A DNA stretch of 43,797 nucleotides from Bacteroidota bacterium (GTDB taxonomy: Bacteria; Bacteroidota; Bacteroidia; Bacteroidales; FEN-979), in contig JAPLDK010000067.1 in the NCBI GenBank assembly GCA_026391775.1, positions 1 to 43,797 on the forward strand, in the 5' to 3' direction. The notes below the pieces were generated by a model, which was not told the origin of the DNA, searched no databases, and saw only the letters and a list, made by a program, of their open reading frames with translations. Of the stretch, positions 33,477 to 41,543 are shown one piece after another (position 1 is the first letter of the stretch; every line of letters begins with the position of its first letter). Both the position numbers and the translations under genes were made by a program.

Positions 33477-35120
33477 TTAACAGTGAACCTCTGGTACCCT
33501 GGTGGTTATGGGTATGTTTTTTCCCGTCATACGTTCATTAAAGGTTTTTTCGCTTTTATTTTCCATTACAGCAAGGGTGTTGTTTACCGAAGAAACGATA
33601 TATACCTTTTGCTTTTGAAAATGGATGAACATGGCTGCAAGGTTTACTGCAGCTTCTATTCCATAAGGGTTTCGAAAAATTACCTTAAAAAACATCATCC
33701 AGTATCTTAATCCCGTTTCCCTTGAAAATCCTGCCTTTTTGCAAACGCGCAGAAATGAACGCATGTATATCAGCCAGGTCGGGAATGATGGTTTATGCCG
33801 GTATTTCGGCCTGATGTTCAGCCCTGTATAAATAACCCGCTTGTAGTAATTTTCCGGTGTATAAACGGTACCGAGAACTTCAATATAGTTTTTAAGGACT
33901 TCCGACCGCGGAATTAGTGTCGCGAAGTTAAGCCCGCTGGTCATTTGGTCAATATCTGTATCGCTAACATTTTGGGCAGCCAGATGGAACAACCTGCCTT
34001 CCGCTTCGAGCCTGCGGGTGAGCTGGGTATTGGGCAGGGCATATAACAATCCGACCATGGCCATACAGATGCCCGATTCCTGTATGGAATTGATCATGTT
34101 TGAAGCGATTTTTCTGCTTTCACTGTCGAAGCCTATAATATAGCCACCGTTGCTGACTATACCGTAGGAAAGTAGCTTTCGCACGGCATCCCCAACCGGC
34201 TTGTTTACATTCTGGTTTTTGTTGTTCAATGCGAGGGTCTCGTTTTCAGGGGTTTCAATGCCCAGGAAAACATACCTGAAGTCGCAATCCTGCATGAGTT
34301 GCAGAAGCTCGTCATCATCTGCCAGGTTCACGGAGGCTTCTGTGGTAAAGTAAAACGGATATTTCCGCTCGATTGTCCAGGTTTTAATTTCCCGTAATAA
34401 CTCCTTGACTTTATTCTTATTGCCGATAAAATTGTCGTCAACCATGTCGATATGGCCGCGGTAGCCCAAGTCGTACAGTGTTTGAAGTTCTTTAAGGATC
34501 TGTGAATTGGTTTTAAATCTCGGTATGCGGCCGAACAATTCGATCACATCGCAGAATTCGCAATTGAATGGGCATCCGCGGATAAACTGCATGCCTATCA
34601 TGATATAATCCCGGAACCGGATCAGGTCATAACGTGGAACAACCGATATCAGCATATTGGCACGTTCCGTCGACATGTGGGTCCCGGAAGTAATCCCGAT
34701 TTCAAGGTCCCTCAGGAACATTGGAATAGTGATCTCTCCCTCGCCAAGTACGAGAAAATCAGCTTCTTTGTAAAGATCGGGCTGAGAAGTGGGATCAGGG
34801 CCTCCTACAACTACAAGCCGGTTGAGATCATGGGCTCTGCGGATGAATTCAAGCATGCTCTTCTGCTGGGGAAGCATACCCCCGGTACAAACGATATCAG
34901 CCCAAAGCAGGTCCTCATCAAGCAGGGGTTTAACATTCTCGTCGATCAGCTTGAATGTCCAGTGCTGGGGGAGAAGTCCCGCTACGGTAAGCAGGCCCAG
35001 TGGAGCTGCCGGGTACCTGGCACCTACAATGTCACAAACATCCTGGTAATTCCAAAAACTAAGCGCGGAAAATTTCGTCTGTACAAGCAAACATTTGGTG
35101 GGCCCTCCAAACAAATCCAT
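33477..35120 (-). CDS. B12-binding domain radical SAM protein
   Basis: A 547-residue enzyme. Residues 1-140 resemble a cobalamin-binding Rossmann domain (ending VVVGGPDPTSQP and VLGEGE), although a DxHxxG motif is not seen. The radical SAM core carries the [4Fe-4S] ligands C183, C187 and C190 (CPFNCEFC), then GHIDMVDDNFIGNK and FLGIETPE. The C-terminal 150 residues resemble the domain of unknown function often attached to this group (DUF4070 type). Members do methylations or rearrangements on unknown substrates. It starts 23 bases downstream of the tmRNA 3' end on the same strand, with no terminator visible between, so it may lie in the tmRNA transcript. Confidence 0.88.
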   Translation of the reverse strand: MDLFGGPTKCLLVQTKFSALSFWNYQDVCDIVGARYPAAPLGLLTVAGLLPQHWTFKLIDENVKPLLDEDLLWADIVCTGGMLPQQKSMLEFIRRAHDLNRLVVVGGPDPTSQPDLYKEADFLVLGEGEITIPMFLRDLEIGITSGTHMSTERANMLISVVPRYDLIRFRDYIMIGMQFIRGCPFNCEFCDVIELFGRIPRFKTNSQILKELQTLYDLGYRGHIDMVDDNFIGNKNKVKELLREIKTWTIERKYPFYFTTEASVNLADDDELLQLMQDCDFRYVFLGIETPENETLALNNKNQNVNKPVGDAVRKLLSYGIVSNGGYIIGFDSESRKIASNMINSIQESGICMAMVGLLYALPNTQLTRRLEAEGRLFHLAAQNVSDTDIDQMTSGLNFATLIPRSEVLKNYIEVLGTVYTPENYYKRVIYTGLNIRPKYRHKPSFPTWLIYMRSFLRVCKKAGFSRETGLRYWMMFFKVIFRNPYGIEAAVNLAAMFIHFQKQKVYIVSSVNNTLAVMENKSEKTFNERMTGKNIPITTRVPEVHC

Positions 35121-35143
35121 CTTTCATATCCTTTCTAAAATTG

Positions 35144-35513
35144 TGGAGCTGGGGGGATTCGAACCCCCGTCCAAACAGGCAGCAAAACTGCTTTCTTCAT
35201 GCTTAGCCAGCGATTGATTGTCGGGAGAAGGTTGGCCCGTGGCAAGCCTACCTAAACCTTAGTTCCTTTAATTTCGGATGTTCACCGGAACCTTGAACAG
35301 CCTATTCCGTCATTTCTGATGCCTCGGTCGGGACGCCGGCGGAACGGGCTTCCCGGGAGACAACTGTTGACTGATTTCTAAAATCAGGCAGCCAGTCTGT
35401 AAGCGAAGTTATCGCCGTTTATTGTTTGTGCGGATTCGTATTTACGGGACTGATCCTCGAACTCCCGGCATGCTTACAATCCCACTTCCCTGCTGTCAAA
35501 ACCGGTCAACCCC
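35144..35513 (-). ncRNA. ssrA: Transfer-messenger RNA (tmRNA)
   Basis: The 5' end GGGGTTGACCGGTTTTGACAG (35513 downward) and 3' end CAGCTCC plus discriminator A (35150-35144) pair as a seven-base acceptor stem with two G-U pairs. The T arm GGGGGTTCGAATCCCCC precedes it. CCA is not encoded (genome has CAA), so it must be added. The tag frame can be read from GCA at 35431 as AQTINGDNFAYRLAA and ends at TGA 35386-35384; the exact resume codon is inferred. The stop is in a perfect hairpin, CTGATTT-TAG-AAATCAG (35387-35371). It rescues stalled ribosomes with SmpB and marks products for ClpXP and other proteases. About 370 nt fits one-piece tmRNA. Confidence 0.95.
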
Positions 35514-35540
35514 ATTTGAATATCCAGGAAAAAAGGATTG

Positions 35541-35548
35541 CAAAGATA
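35541..35548 (-). promoter_or_regulatory. Putative -7 box (TATCTTTG) of the tmRNA gene
   Basis: TATCTTTG on the minus strand matches TAnnTTTG. Transcription would start about 24 bases before the mature 5' end at 35513, leaving a leader for RNase P to remove. It lies between gpsA (ending at 35563) and the tmRNA, so the tmRNA has its own promoter. No -33 TTG at 19-base spacing was seen. Confidence 0.6.
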
Positions 35549-35562
35549 CAAAAAATTCGTGA

Positions 35563-36552
35563 TTACGGTTCTTCCATCTCCAGGACAGTACTGACAAATT
35601 TCGAGACATCGTACTTCTCGGTGAAGATCCTGTTTAGCTCGCTCATAATTGGAAATCGTTTTTCCACCCCTGTTTCCCTGGCGATTTTTCCATAAAAAAT
35701 GGTTGCTGCTGTTTTTCCTTCAAGCACAAGTTCATGAGAGACATGCTCGGTAAAAAAGCCTTTCCCGATAAGAAGGCCAAGGGTGCGGTTACGGCTCAGG
35801 TCATTGAGGGCGGTAAGCGTAAAATCCCCGTAACCACAATATTTATACATGGTTTCTTCCTTCCCGCCGAAATACATCATGATATTCATCATCTCCCTGA
35901 ACGCCCTTGTCAGGATCAGGAACCTCAGGTTGGGCGAATTAAACTGGGCATCCACAATACCCAGAACAATGGCATAAATATTCTTGAGTATACTGAGGAG
36001 TTCAACCCCCTGTATATCCCCGCTGAAATCAAGATGGATTGTTGAACCTTTAAATAAAACTGATACCTGTTCGGCAAACTCCCCACCCGGATGACCTAAT
36101 GTAAACCCAGTTGGGATACGGTTAATAATTTCCTTGGCGAAACTGGGCCCTTTTAATGTACAGACGGGATTGCTGAATTGCTGTTTCAGGCATTCCACAA
36201 TCGTGTTTTCCCCGCAACCGAAACCCTTGGCAAGGTTGACAAGTATTGCGTCTTCGGGGATAAAGGCCCTGATGGACTTAAGATAATCGAGCATGGCAAC
36301 TGAAGGAATAGCGAGGAAGATCACCGAAGACCCTTTCAGCTGGCCTACATCCGTCGTTGCTTTGAGGTCACCGTGGAGGTGATGGCCCGGAAAATACCTG
36401 GCATTAATATGCTGGTCATTGATGGACAGCACAACGTTCTCCTCGATTGAGATAAGCAGTACTTCGCCAGATCCGTTTTCCGATAAAATATTTCCCAGGG
36501 CAGTCCCAATGGTTCCCGCACCGATTATCGCTATCTTTTTCTTTCCTTTCAT
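35563..36552 (-). CDS. gpsA: NAD(P)-dependent glycerol-3-phosphate dehydrogenase
   Basis: A 329-residue enzyme making sn-glycerol 3-phosphate for phospholipids from dihydroxyacetone phosphate. The cofactor loop GAGTIG is at 11-16, GPSFAKE at 135-141, the catalytic Lys at K190 in ILKNIYAIVLG, GDFTLT at 242-247 and SRNR at 253-256. The segment after K190 (GIVDAQFNSPNLRFLILTRAFREM) differs from the usual GLGFGDNAKAALI pattern, so it is a divergent GpsA, but the active-site residues remain. It follows the histidine-kinase gene by nine bases and is probably in its operon. Confidence 0.92.
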   Translation of the reverse strand: MKGKKKIAIIGAGTIGTALGNILSENGSGEVLLISIEENVVLSINDQHINARYFPGHHLHGDLKATTDVGQLKGSSVIFLAIPSVAMLDYLKSIRAFIPEDAILVNLAKGFGCGENTIVECLKQQFSNPVCTLKGPSFAKEIINRIPTGFTLGHPGGEFAEQVSVLFKGSTIHLDFSGDIQGVELLSILKNIYAIVLGIVDAQFNSPNLRFLILTRAFREMMNIMMYFGGKEETMYKYCGYGDFTLTALNDLSRNRTLGLLIGKGFFTEHVSHELVLEGKTAATIFYGKIARETGVEKRFPIMSELNRIFTEKYDVSKFVSTVLEMEEP

Positions 36553-36561
36553 TCTCTGTTG

Positions 36562-38958
36562 TCAGTTAAATTCCTTTGGAAATGCTGCAAAACGTAATGT
36601 AAATGATGCACCCGGCTGAGGCCTGATCTCGTACTGGGCCTCCAGTTGTTCAATCAGGATCCTGACGATCTGTGAACCGGTCGATACATTTTTTTCAAAT
36701 GAAAAATTTTCCGGCAATCCAACCCCGTTATCCTTTATATTAAGAATATAGAAAAGCGATTCCAGCCCTTTTTCAGCTTCCGGGTTAGTTTTGTCCAGCC
36801 GCAGATCGATCCATACATCACCGTTCGCATTGTGCGGGAAGGCATATTTAAAGGCGTTGGTGAGAAGTTCATTTACAATGAGACCCAGGGGTAAGGCAAT
36901 TTCAATTCTTGCTGCGCATTCCTGTACAGAAGTATGAATTCTGATGTTGGGCTTGCTGAATGCACTGCTGATAATACTTGTCAGACGGTCGAGGTATGAA
37001 CCAAGGGGAATTGCATCAATGCTTTGATTATGGTATAATTGTTCATGGACCAGCGACATAGTCCTTACCCTAAGCTGGAGATCAATTAAAGGCATATCAA
37101 GCGAATCGACCTTTGTAAATTGCTTTTGGAGTTCCATAAGGCTGATCAGTATCGCGAAGTTGTTTTTAACTCTGTGGTGGATCTCATATAACAGAACTTC
37201 TTTCTGCCTTTCGTTTTCGGCCAGTTCCTCTTCATAAAGCATACGGTCAGAAATATCCCTCACTACAGTCACCAGTTCATAAACCCCCCCGCTTACGGGA
37301 TCAAACATGGGGTTGATATGGTTTTCCACCCAGAATGAGGTTCCGTCCTTTCTCCTTGCCTTATATACAAGTGTCTGGGGAGTTTTACGCTGCATGATTG
37401 ATTCCAGGGATGATCTGACCTGTTTTCTGTAAGTGAGATCAACTACCTCGAAAGAATCTGGCCTGGTTACAAGTTCTTCTTCGGTAAACCCATACATGGA
37501 AAGACAACTTGGAGATATATATTTCCTTTTTAGATTTTTGTCAAAAAGAGAGATAACATCGGGGGAATGTTCAGCCAGGAAACGGTAAAGGTTTTCGCTT
37601 TCTTCAAAATGACGCTCAGCTTCTTTATGTTCCCTGATCTCGTTTTCAAGCTTGAAGTTCAATACCTGGAGCTCCTTTTCTGACCTCTGGGTCCTTCTCG
37701 TCAGCACATGAACTATCATCCCTACTGTCAGGATCAGGAACAGAATGATCCCCATAAAGAGCAGCTGTAGCCTGTGATTCCGAAGATCCAGATACTGAGC
37801 CTCATTTTGATGTGTAAGCAGGTTGTGTGTGTTCTCAACATCGTGAACCAGGTGTTCGGCTTCAAGGGTCCGGATTGCGACCTTATTACGGTCCTCCATC
37901 ATCTTAATATGATAAGTTAAATACTCCTGGTAGTGCTGAAGGCTTAACTTGTAATTCTTTTGCAATGTATAGCAGTCGGCAAGTAATAAATGAGCTTCCT
38001 CAATGAGGTTATTGCGTTTCTCCTCAATGCTGCGCTCAAGGCCAAGCCGGAGAAAATAGACTGCAGAATCATATCTGCCAATTTCCATATATGATCCCCC
38101 GACATTTATAATGGAGGATATGATCAGGCTTTTAATACCTGTAATTAATCTTTCATTGTAGGCTTTTTTGTTGTATTCCAAGGCGAACTGTTTGTTGCCT
38201 AATACAGAATAAGCATGTGCGATCCTGGTGTTAAGCACGCTTACTTCGCTAAGATCATCCAGTTGACTAAAAATCTCAATGGCTTTCTGATAAAAAAAGG
38301 TTGCCCTGTTTAATTGTTTAAGCTGGATAAATGCATCTCCTATAAGTTTGTATGCTCTTCCGACACCCAATGTGTTTTTAAGGTGCAGGCAATACCCTGC
38401 ACTACGGTAAAAACAATCAACCGCTTCCCAGTTATTTCCTTTTCCCATGGCCAAATTGCCTTTGGTAATGTATAGAGTCGCGGGTTTTTCAGGATTGGTT
38501 GATTTGTATAAAATGGCATATGCTTTGACTAGGTACGGTTCAGCCCTGTATGGGTCCTTTAGCCGCAGAAATACTTCCACCACAGACTGGTTAAGGAGGA
38601 TCTCATTGTCAACATCTTTCAAAGCCTGGTAAATATCCAGGCTCCTGAAATAGTAATCCAGGGCAACCGGAAAATTGTCCTGGTTAAGATTGGTCACCCC
38701 AAGAAAAAATAATGCCATGGCTTCACCTTCCTGGTAATGACAGCTTCTTGCAAGATTCAGACTCTGAATGGCCAGTGATTTGGCATAGGGAATCTCTTCA
38801 TAAGAGTATCTTCCCGCCAACGTGTTAAGTGAGTCGACCTGCCTTATAATGGAGGGGAGTTCCGGCTTATCCTCCGTTGCAACCGCATAGTTTACGGTCA
38901 TACAGAGGACCAGAAGAATACTGCAAAACCTTAAAGACTTCATAACCCTCAGGATCAT
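36562..38958 (-). CDS. Membrane sensor histidine kinase: TPR-TM-PAS-HisKA_2-HATPase
   Basis: A 798-residue hybrid sensor. After a signal peptide (about 6-27), TPR-like repeats span about 55-350 in the periplasm. A transmembrane helix lies at about 398-419, then a short coiled coil (421-455) and a PAS domain at about 456-570 ending in an S-box-like segment. The HisKA_2 dimer helix contains EIHHRVKNN with phosphoacceptor H595, followed by an HWE/HisKA_2-type ATPase with NELLTNAFKYAF and DNGVGLP boxes. No receiver domain is fused. It overlaps the methyltransferase upstream by four bases and precedes gpsA by nine. The signal is unknown. The alternative start is Met6. Confidence 0.92.
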   Translation of the reverse strand: MILRVMKSLRFCSILLVLCMTVNYAVATEDKPELPSIIRQVDSLNTLAGRYSYEEIPYAKSLAIQSLNLARSCHYQEGEAMALFFLGVTNLNQDNFPVALDYYFRSLDIYQALKDVDNEILLNQSVVEVFLRLKDPYRAEPYLVKAYAILYKSTNPEKPATLYITKGNLAMGKGNNWEAVDCFYRSAGYCLHLKNTLGVGRAYKLIGDAFIQLKQLNRATFFYQKAIEIFSQLDDLSEVSVLNTRIAHAYSVLGNKQFALEYNKKAYNERLITGIKSLIISSIINVGGSYMEIGRYDSAVYFLRLGLERSIEEKRNNLIEEAHLLLADCYTLQKNYKLSLQHYQEYLTYHIKMMEDRNKVAIRTLEAEHLVHDVENTHNLLTHQNEAQYLDLRNHRLQLLFMGIILFLILTVGMIVHVLTRRTQRSEKELQVLNFKLENEIREHKEAERHFEESENLYRFLAEHSPDVISLFDKNLKRKYISPSCLSMYGFTEEELVTRPDSFEVVDLTYRKQVRSSLESIMQRKTPQTLVYKARRKDGTSFWVENHINPMFDPVSGGVYELVTVVRDISDRMLYEEELAENERQKEVLLYEIHHRVKNNFAILISLMELQKQFTKVDSLDMPLIDLQLRVRTMSLVHEQLYHNQSIDAIPLGSYLDRLTSIISSAFSKPNIRIHTSVQECAARIEIALPLGLIVNELLTNAFKYAFPHNANGDVWIDLRLDKTNPEAEKGLESLFYILNIKDNGVGLPENFSFEKNVSTGSQIVRILIEQLEAQYEIRPQPGASFTLRFAAFPKEFN

Positions 38959-39731
38959 GTGCTTTTCCTGTAAATTCCTATCAGATAGCTGCTGATAAAA
39001 GCAGAATTATATTTTCTTAATCCCCTGCATCTGAAAGAAAATAGCACTGTCAGTACCTGGATCTTGAAATAAATCAGGCGGTTTAAAAGGTTCTTATTTT
39101 CTAATTTTTTCATGTTCAGGGGTTCAAAACCACCAATATATGCCCTGTACAAAATTTCCAGGTTTAACTTCTTTTCAAATTCACTCCAGGTTTCAATGTC
39201 CATGATCTCCAGGTTGTGGGTTATGAACATCGACGGTGCCAGCCGCTTCAGAACCAGTTTATAGATCCCGGAATAATTAGGAACTCCAAGCAGTAAAATA
39301 CCTCCGGGTTTGACGAGTTTAAGGTGACTTTCGACAACAGGAGCAGGATCATCAAAATGTTCAATGAAGCCAAGTGAGAACACCATATCAAACAAAGGCA
39401 GATCCGAATTGTCAGCGAAAAGGTCGCGTTCGTAAACCTGCACATTATAACCGGCTTTGGAGAAAGTCTCAACTGTTTGCTCGTTGCCTGCGCTGGAATA
39501 GTCAAGCGAATGCCCTTCATAACCGAACCGTTTGACAAGATAAAGCAGGTATTCTCCCTTGGCTCCTCCGATCTCAAGAGCTGTAAGCCTCTTTTCGTCA
39601 GGAAGATGCCGGTCAAAAGCCTTCAGTATCTCCATTACAGTCAGGCTGGGCCTTTTGTTTTTTTTCTTACCCGTATCAGTCTCCCAATAGGTCTCCCAGA
39701 AGTTCCTGCCGGTCAGTTTCTCAGAGTTCAT
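38955..39731 (-). CDS. Class I SAM-dependent methyltransferase
   Basis: The preferred start is the ATG at 39731, giving 258 residues (MNSEKLTGRNFWETYWETD). A longer frame opens at 39887, but it would run through the divergent promoter and the start of the + strand gene, and a TAnnTTTG box lies just upstream of 39731. Motifs are ALEIGGAKGEYLLYL for SAM binding, DYSSAG, FSLGFIEHFDDP and LVKPGGILLLGVPNY, of the Methyltransf_11/23 type. The C-terminal region has basic and aromatic residues near the membrane kind. Substrate is unknown; the neighbouring sugar operon hints at a glycan or lipid target. It overlaps the kinase gene by four bases. Confidence 0.85.
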   Translation of the reverse strand: MNSEKLTGRNFWETYWETDTGKKKNKRPSLTVMEILKAFDRHLPDEKRLTALEIGGAKGEYLLYLVKRFGYEGHSLDYSSAGNEQTVETFSKAGYNVQVYERDLFADNSDLPLFDMVFSLGFIEHFDDPAPVVESHLKLVKPGGILLLGVPNYSGIYKLVLKRLAPSMFITHNLEIMDIETWSEFEKKLNLEILYRAYIGGFEPLNMKKLENKNLLNRLIYFKIQVLTVLFSFRCRGLRKYNSAFISSYLIGIYRKST

Positions 39732-39764
39732 ATACTGCTGATATCGTTCGGGATGATTATCATG

Positions 39765-39772
39765 CAAAGTTA
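39765..39772 (-). promoter_or_regulatory. Putative -7 box (TAACTTTG) of the methyltransferase-kinase-gpsA operon
   Basis: On the minus strand TAACTTTG matches TAnnTTTG. It predicts a leader of about 30 bases to the ATG at 39731. It argues against the longer upstream start at 39887, which lies on the other side of the box. Confidence 0.5.
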
Positions 39773-39787
39773 GAAAAATATGGTGTC

Positions 39788-39819
39788 TTGCAGATTTCTG
39801 GTCTTTATTCTTAATTTTG
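39788..39819 (+). promoter_or_regulatory. Putative promoter TTG-N21-TAATTTTG of the nucleotide-sugar operon
   Basis: TTG at 39788-39790, a 21-base spacer and TAATTTTG at 39812-39819 match the Bacteroidota promoter pattern. Transcription from about 39823 would leave a leader of about 15 bases to the ATG at 39838. The upstream TTG at 39817 lies inside the -7 box and is not a start. Confidence 0.6.
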
Positions 39820-39837
39820 TCAGGAATTTGTAAGAGT

Positions 39838-40836
39838 ATGGAAATTAAAAACACCAAAGTCCTTGTCACCGGTGCGGGAGGGTTCATTGCCAGCCACCTC
39901 GTGGAAGAATTGCTTAACAGGAATTGTGAAGTGACCGCAATGGTTCATTATAATTCTTTTAACCGTTGGGGCTGGCTGGATTATTTCCCGGAAAACCTGA
40001 AAAAGAAACTGAATGTGTTCAGCGGAGATATCAGGGACCCGAACGGCATGCGTGAAGCCATGAGCGGGTGCGAAGTTGTATTCCACCTGGCAGCCCTGAT
40101 AGGCATACCATATTCTTATAATTCCCCCGATGTTTATATTGACACAAATATCAAGGGTACTCTGAATATTTTACAGGCAGCTCGCCAGCAGAACATTAAA
40201 AAGGTGGTTCATACTTCCACTTCGGAGGTATATGGAACAGCCCAATTTGTCCCCATTACCGAAGAACATCCTATAAACCCCCAATCACCCTATGCTGCTT
40301 CAAAAGCTGGAGCCGATTTTCTGGCCCTCACGTTTTTCCGTTCCTTCAATTCTCCGGTCATAGTGGTCAGGCCTTTTAATACCTATGGCCCACGTCAATC
40401 GGCCAGGGCTATCATCCCTACCATCATTACGCAGATCCTGGCCGGAAAAAAAGAGATATCCCTCGGAGCCCTTACCCCTACAAGAGACCTTACTTTTGTT
40501 AAAGACACGGCCAGGGGTTTTGTCAAGGCTGCCGAAAGCGAAACTGCAATGGGAGAGGTTGTGAACCTTGGCAGCAATTTTGAAATTTCAATCGGGGACC
40601 TGGTTAAGAAAATATCCGGGATCATGGGCAAACCCATTGATACTGGCAGGGAATCCGCAAGAATACGACCGGAGAAATCCGAAGTTGAAAGGTTGTGGGC
40701 CGAAAACCGTAAGGCTAAAGACCTGTTCGGATGGGTGCCGGAGTACACACTCGATCAGGGCCTTAAGGAAACAATTGACTGGTTCAGCGCCCCTGGAAAT
40801 ATGCAATTTTACAAACCCGATCTTTATACTATTTAA
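39838..40836 (+). CDS. NAD-dependent 4,6-dehydratase/epimerase, LegB-like extended SDR
   Basis: From the ATG at 39838 the protein is 332 residues. It is an extended SDR with the NAD motif GAGGFIA (12-18), the catalytic Tyr/Lys pair Y152-K156 in SPYAASK, and TSTSEVYGTA at about 126-135. The WGWLDYFP segment and TSEVYG pattern resemble LegB-type UDP/GDP-GlcNAc 4,6-dehydratases of legionaminic-acid pathways. The exact substrate cannot be fixed. It is the first gene of a three-gene set with a nucleotidyltransferase five bases downstream and another SDR, suggesting dehydration of an NDP-sugar. Confidence 0.88.
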   Translation: MEIKNTKVLVTGAGGFIASHLVEELLNRNCEVTAMVHYNSFNRWGWLDYFPENLKKKLNVFSGDIRDPNGMREAMSGCEVVFHLAALIGIPYSYNSPDVYIDTNIKGTLNILQAARQQNIKKVVHTSTSEVYGTAQFVPITEEHPINPQSPYAASKAGADFLALTFFRSFNSPVIVVRPFNTYGPRQSARAIIPTIITQILAGKKEISLGALTPTRDLTFVKDTARGFVKAAESETAMGEVVNLGSNFEISIGDLVKKISGIMGKPIDTGRESARIRPEKSEVERLWAENRKAKDLFGWVPEYTLDQGLKETIDWFSAPGNMQFYKPDLYTI

Positions 40837-40841
40837 CCCCG

Positions 40842-41543
40842 ATGAAGGCTGTCATTCTTGCAGGCGGAAAAGGTACCAGGCTTAAGCCATACACCACCGT
40901 TATCCCGAAACCCCTGGTACCTGTAGGGGAAAGGGCCATTATCGACATTCTGATCTCGCGTCTTGTAAAATGCGGGGTTGATGAAGTAACCATTTGCCTT
41001 AACCATTTTGCAGAAATTATCATGGCCTACCTTGGCAACGGATCCAAATTCGGCATAAAGATCAATTATTCGCTTGAAGAGGAGCCCCTGGGCACTGTTG
41101 CCCCGATAGCGCTTATTCAAGGACTACCGGATGATTTCCTTGTAATGAACGGAGACCTGCTCACTGATCTTGATTTCAGGGAACTATATTCAATTCATAC
41201 TACACAAAAGGCCTTACTCACTGTTTCCACATATCACCGCACCACAAAAATTGATTTCGGGGTACTGGAACTCGACCGGGAAGATAATAAAGTAACAGGA
41301 TTCCGTGAAAAACCTGAATATTCGTTCAATGTCAGTATGGGCGTATATGCCATGAACCGAAAGGTGCTTGAGTATGTCCCTTTAAACAAGCCATTCGGTT
41401 TCGATAATCTCATGCTGAGCCTGCTGGAAAAACATATTCCTGTCAATGTTTTTCCCTATTCAGGCTACTGGCTCGACATAGGCCGCCCCGATGATTATGA
41501 GAAAGCCAACGAGGATCTGCAAAAACTTTCATCCTTACTTTGA
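40842..41543 (+). CDS. Sugar-phosphate nucleotidyltransferase
   Basis: A 233-residue protein with the NTP-transferase fold. The pyrophosphorylase motif AGGKGTRLKPYT lies at about 7-18 with PKPLVPV after it, followed by MNGDLLTDLDF for Mg/nucleotide binding and FREKP and SMGVYAM in the sugar site. No C-terminal left-handed helix or CBS domain is attached, so it is a minimal enzyme of the type that makes GDP- or CDP- or dTDP-sugars. Nucleotide preference is not readable here. It lies between two SDR genes, consistent with activating the sugar used by them. Confidence 0.88.
   Translation: MKAVILAGGKGTRLKPYTTVIPKPLVPVGERAIIDILISRLVKCGVDEVTICLNHFAEIIMAYLGNGSKFGIKINYSLEEEPLGTVAPIALIQGLPDDFLVMNGDLLTDLDFRELYSIHTTQKALLTVSTYHRTTKIDFGVLELDREDNKVTGFREKPEYSFNVSMGVYAMNRKVLEYVPLNKPFGFDNLMLSLLEKHIPVNVFPYSGYWLDIGRPDDYEKANEDLQKLSSLL

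Noticed and set aside
33483..33710. 75-codon plus-strand frame in the radical SAM gene
   Set aside because: It is antisense to the 3' part of a well-supported gene and has no motif.
35121..35143. Terminator after the tmRNA
   Set aside because: Only a short T-rich patch without a stem is present, so no terminator is called.
39732..39887. Longer start at 39887 for the methyltransferase
   Set aside because: It would run across both divergent promoters and into the start of the + strand SDR gene; the ATG at 39731 has a matching -7 box.
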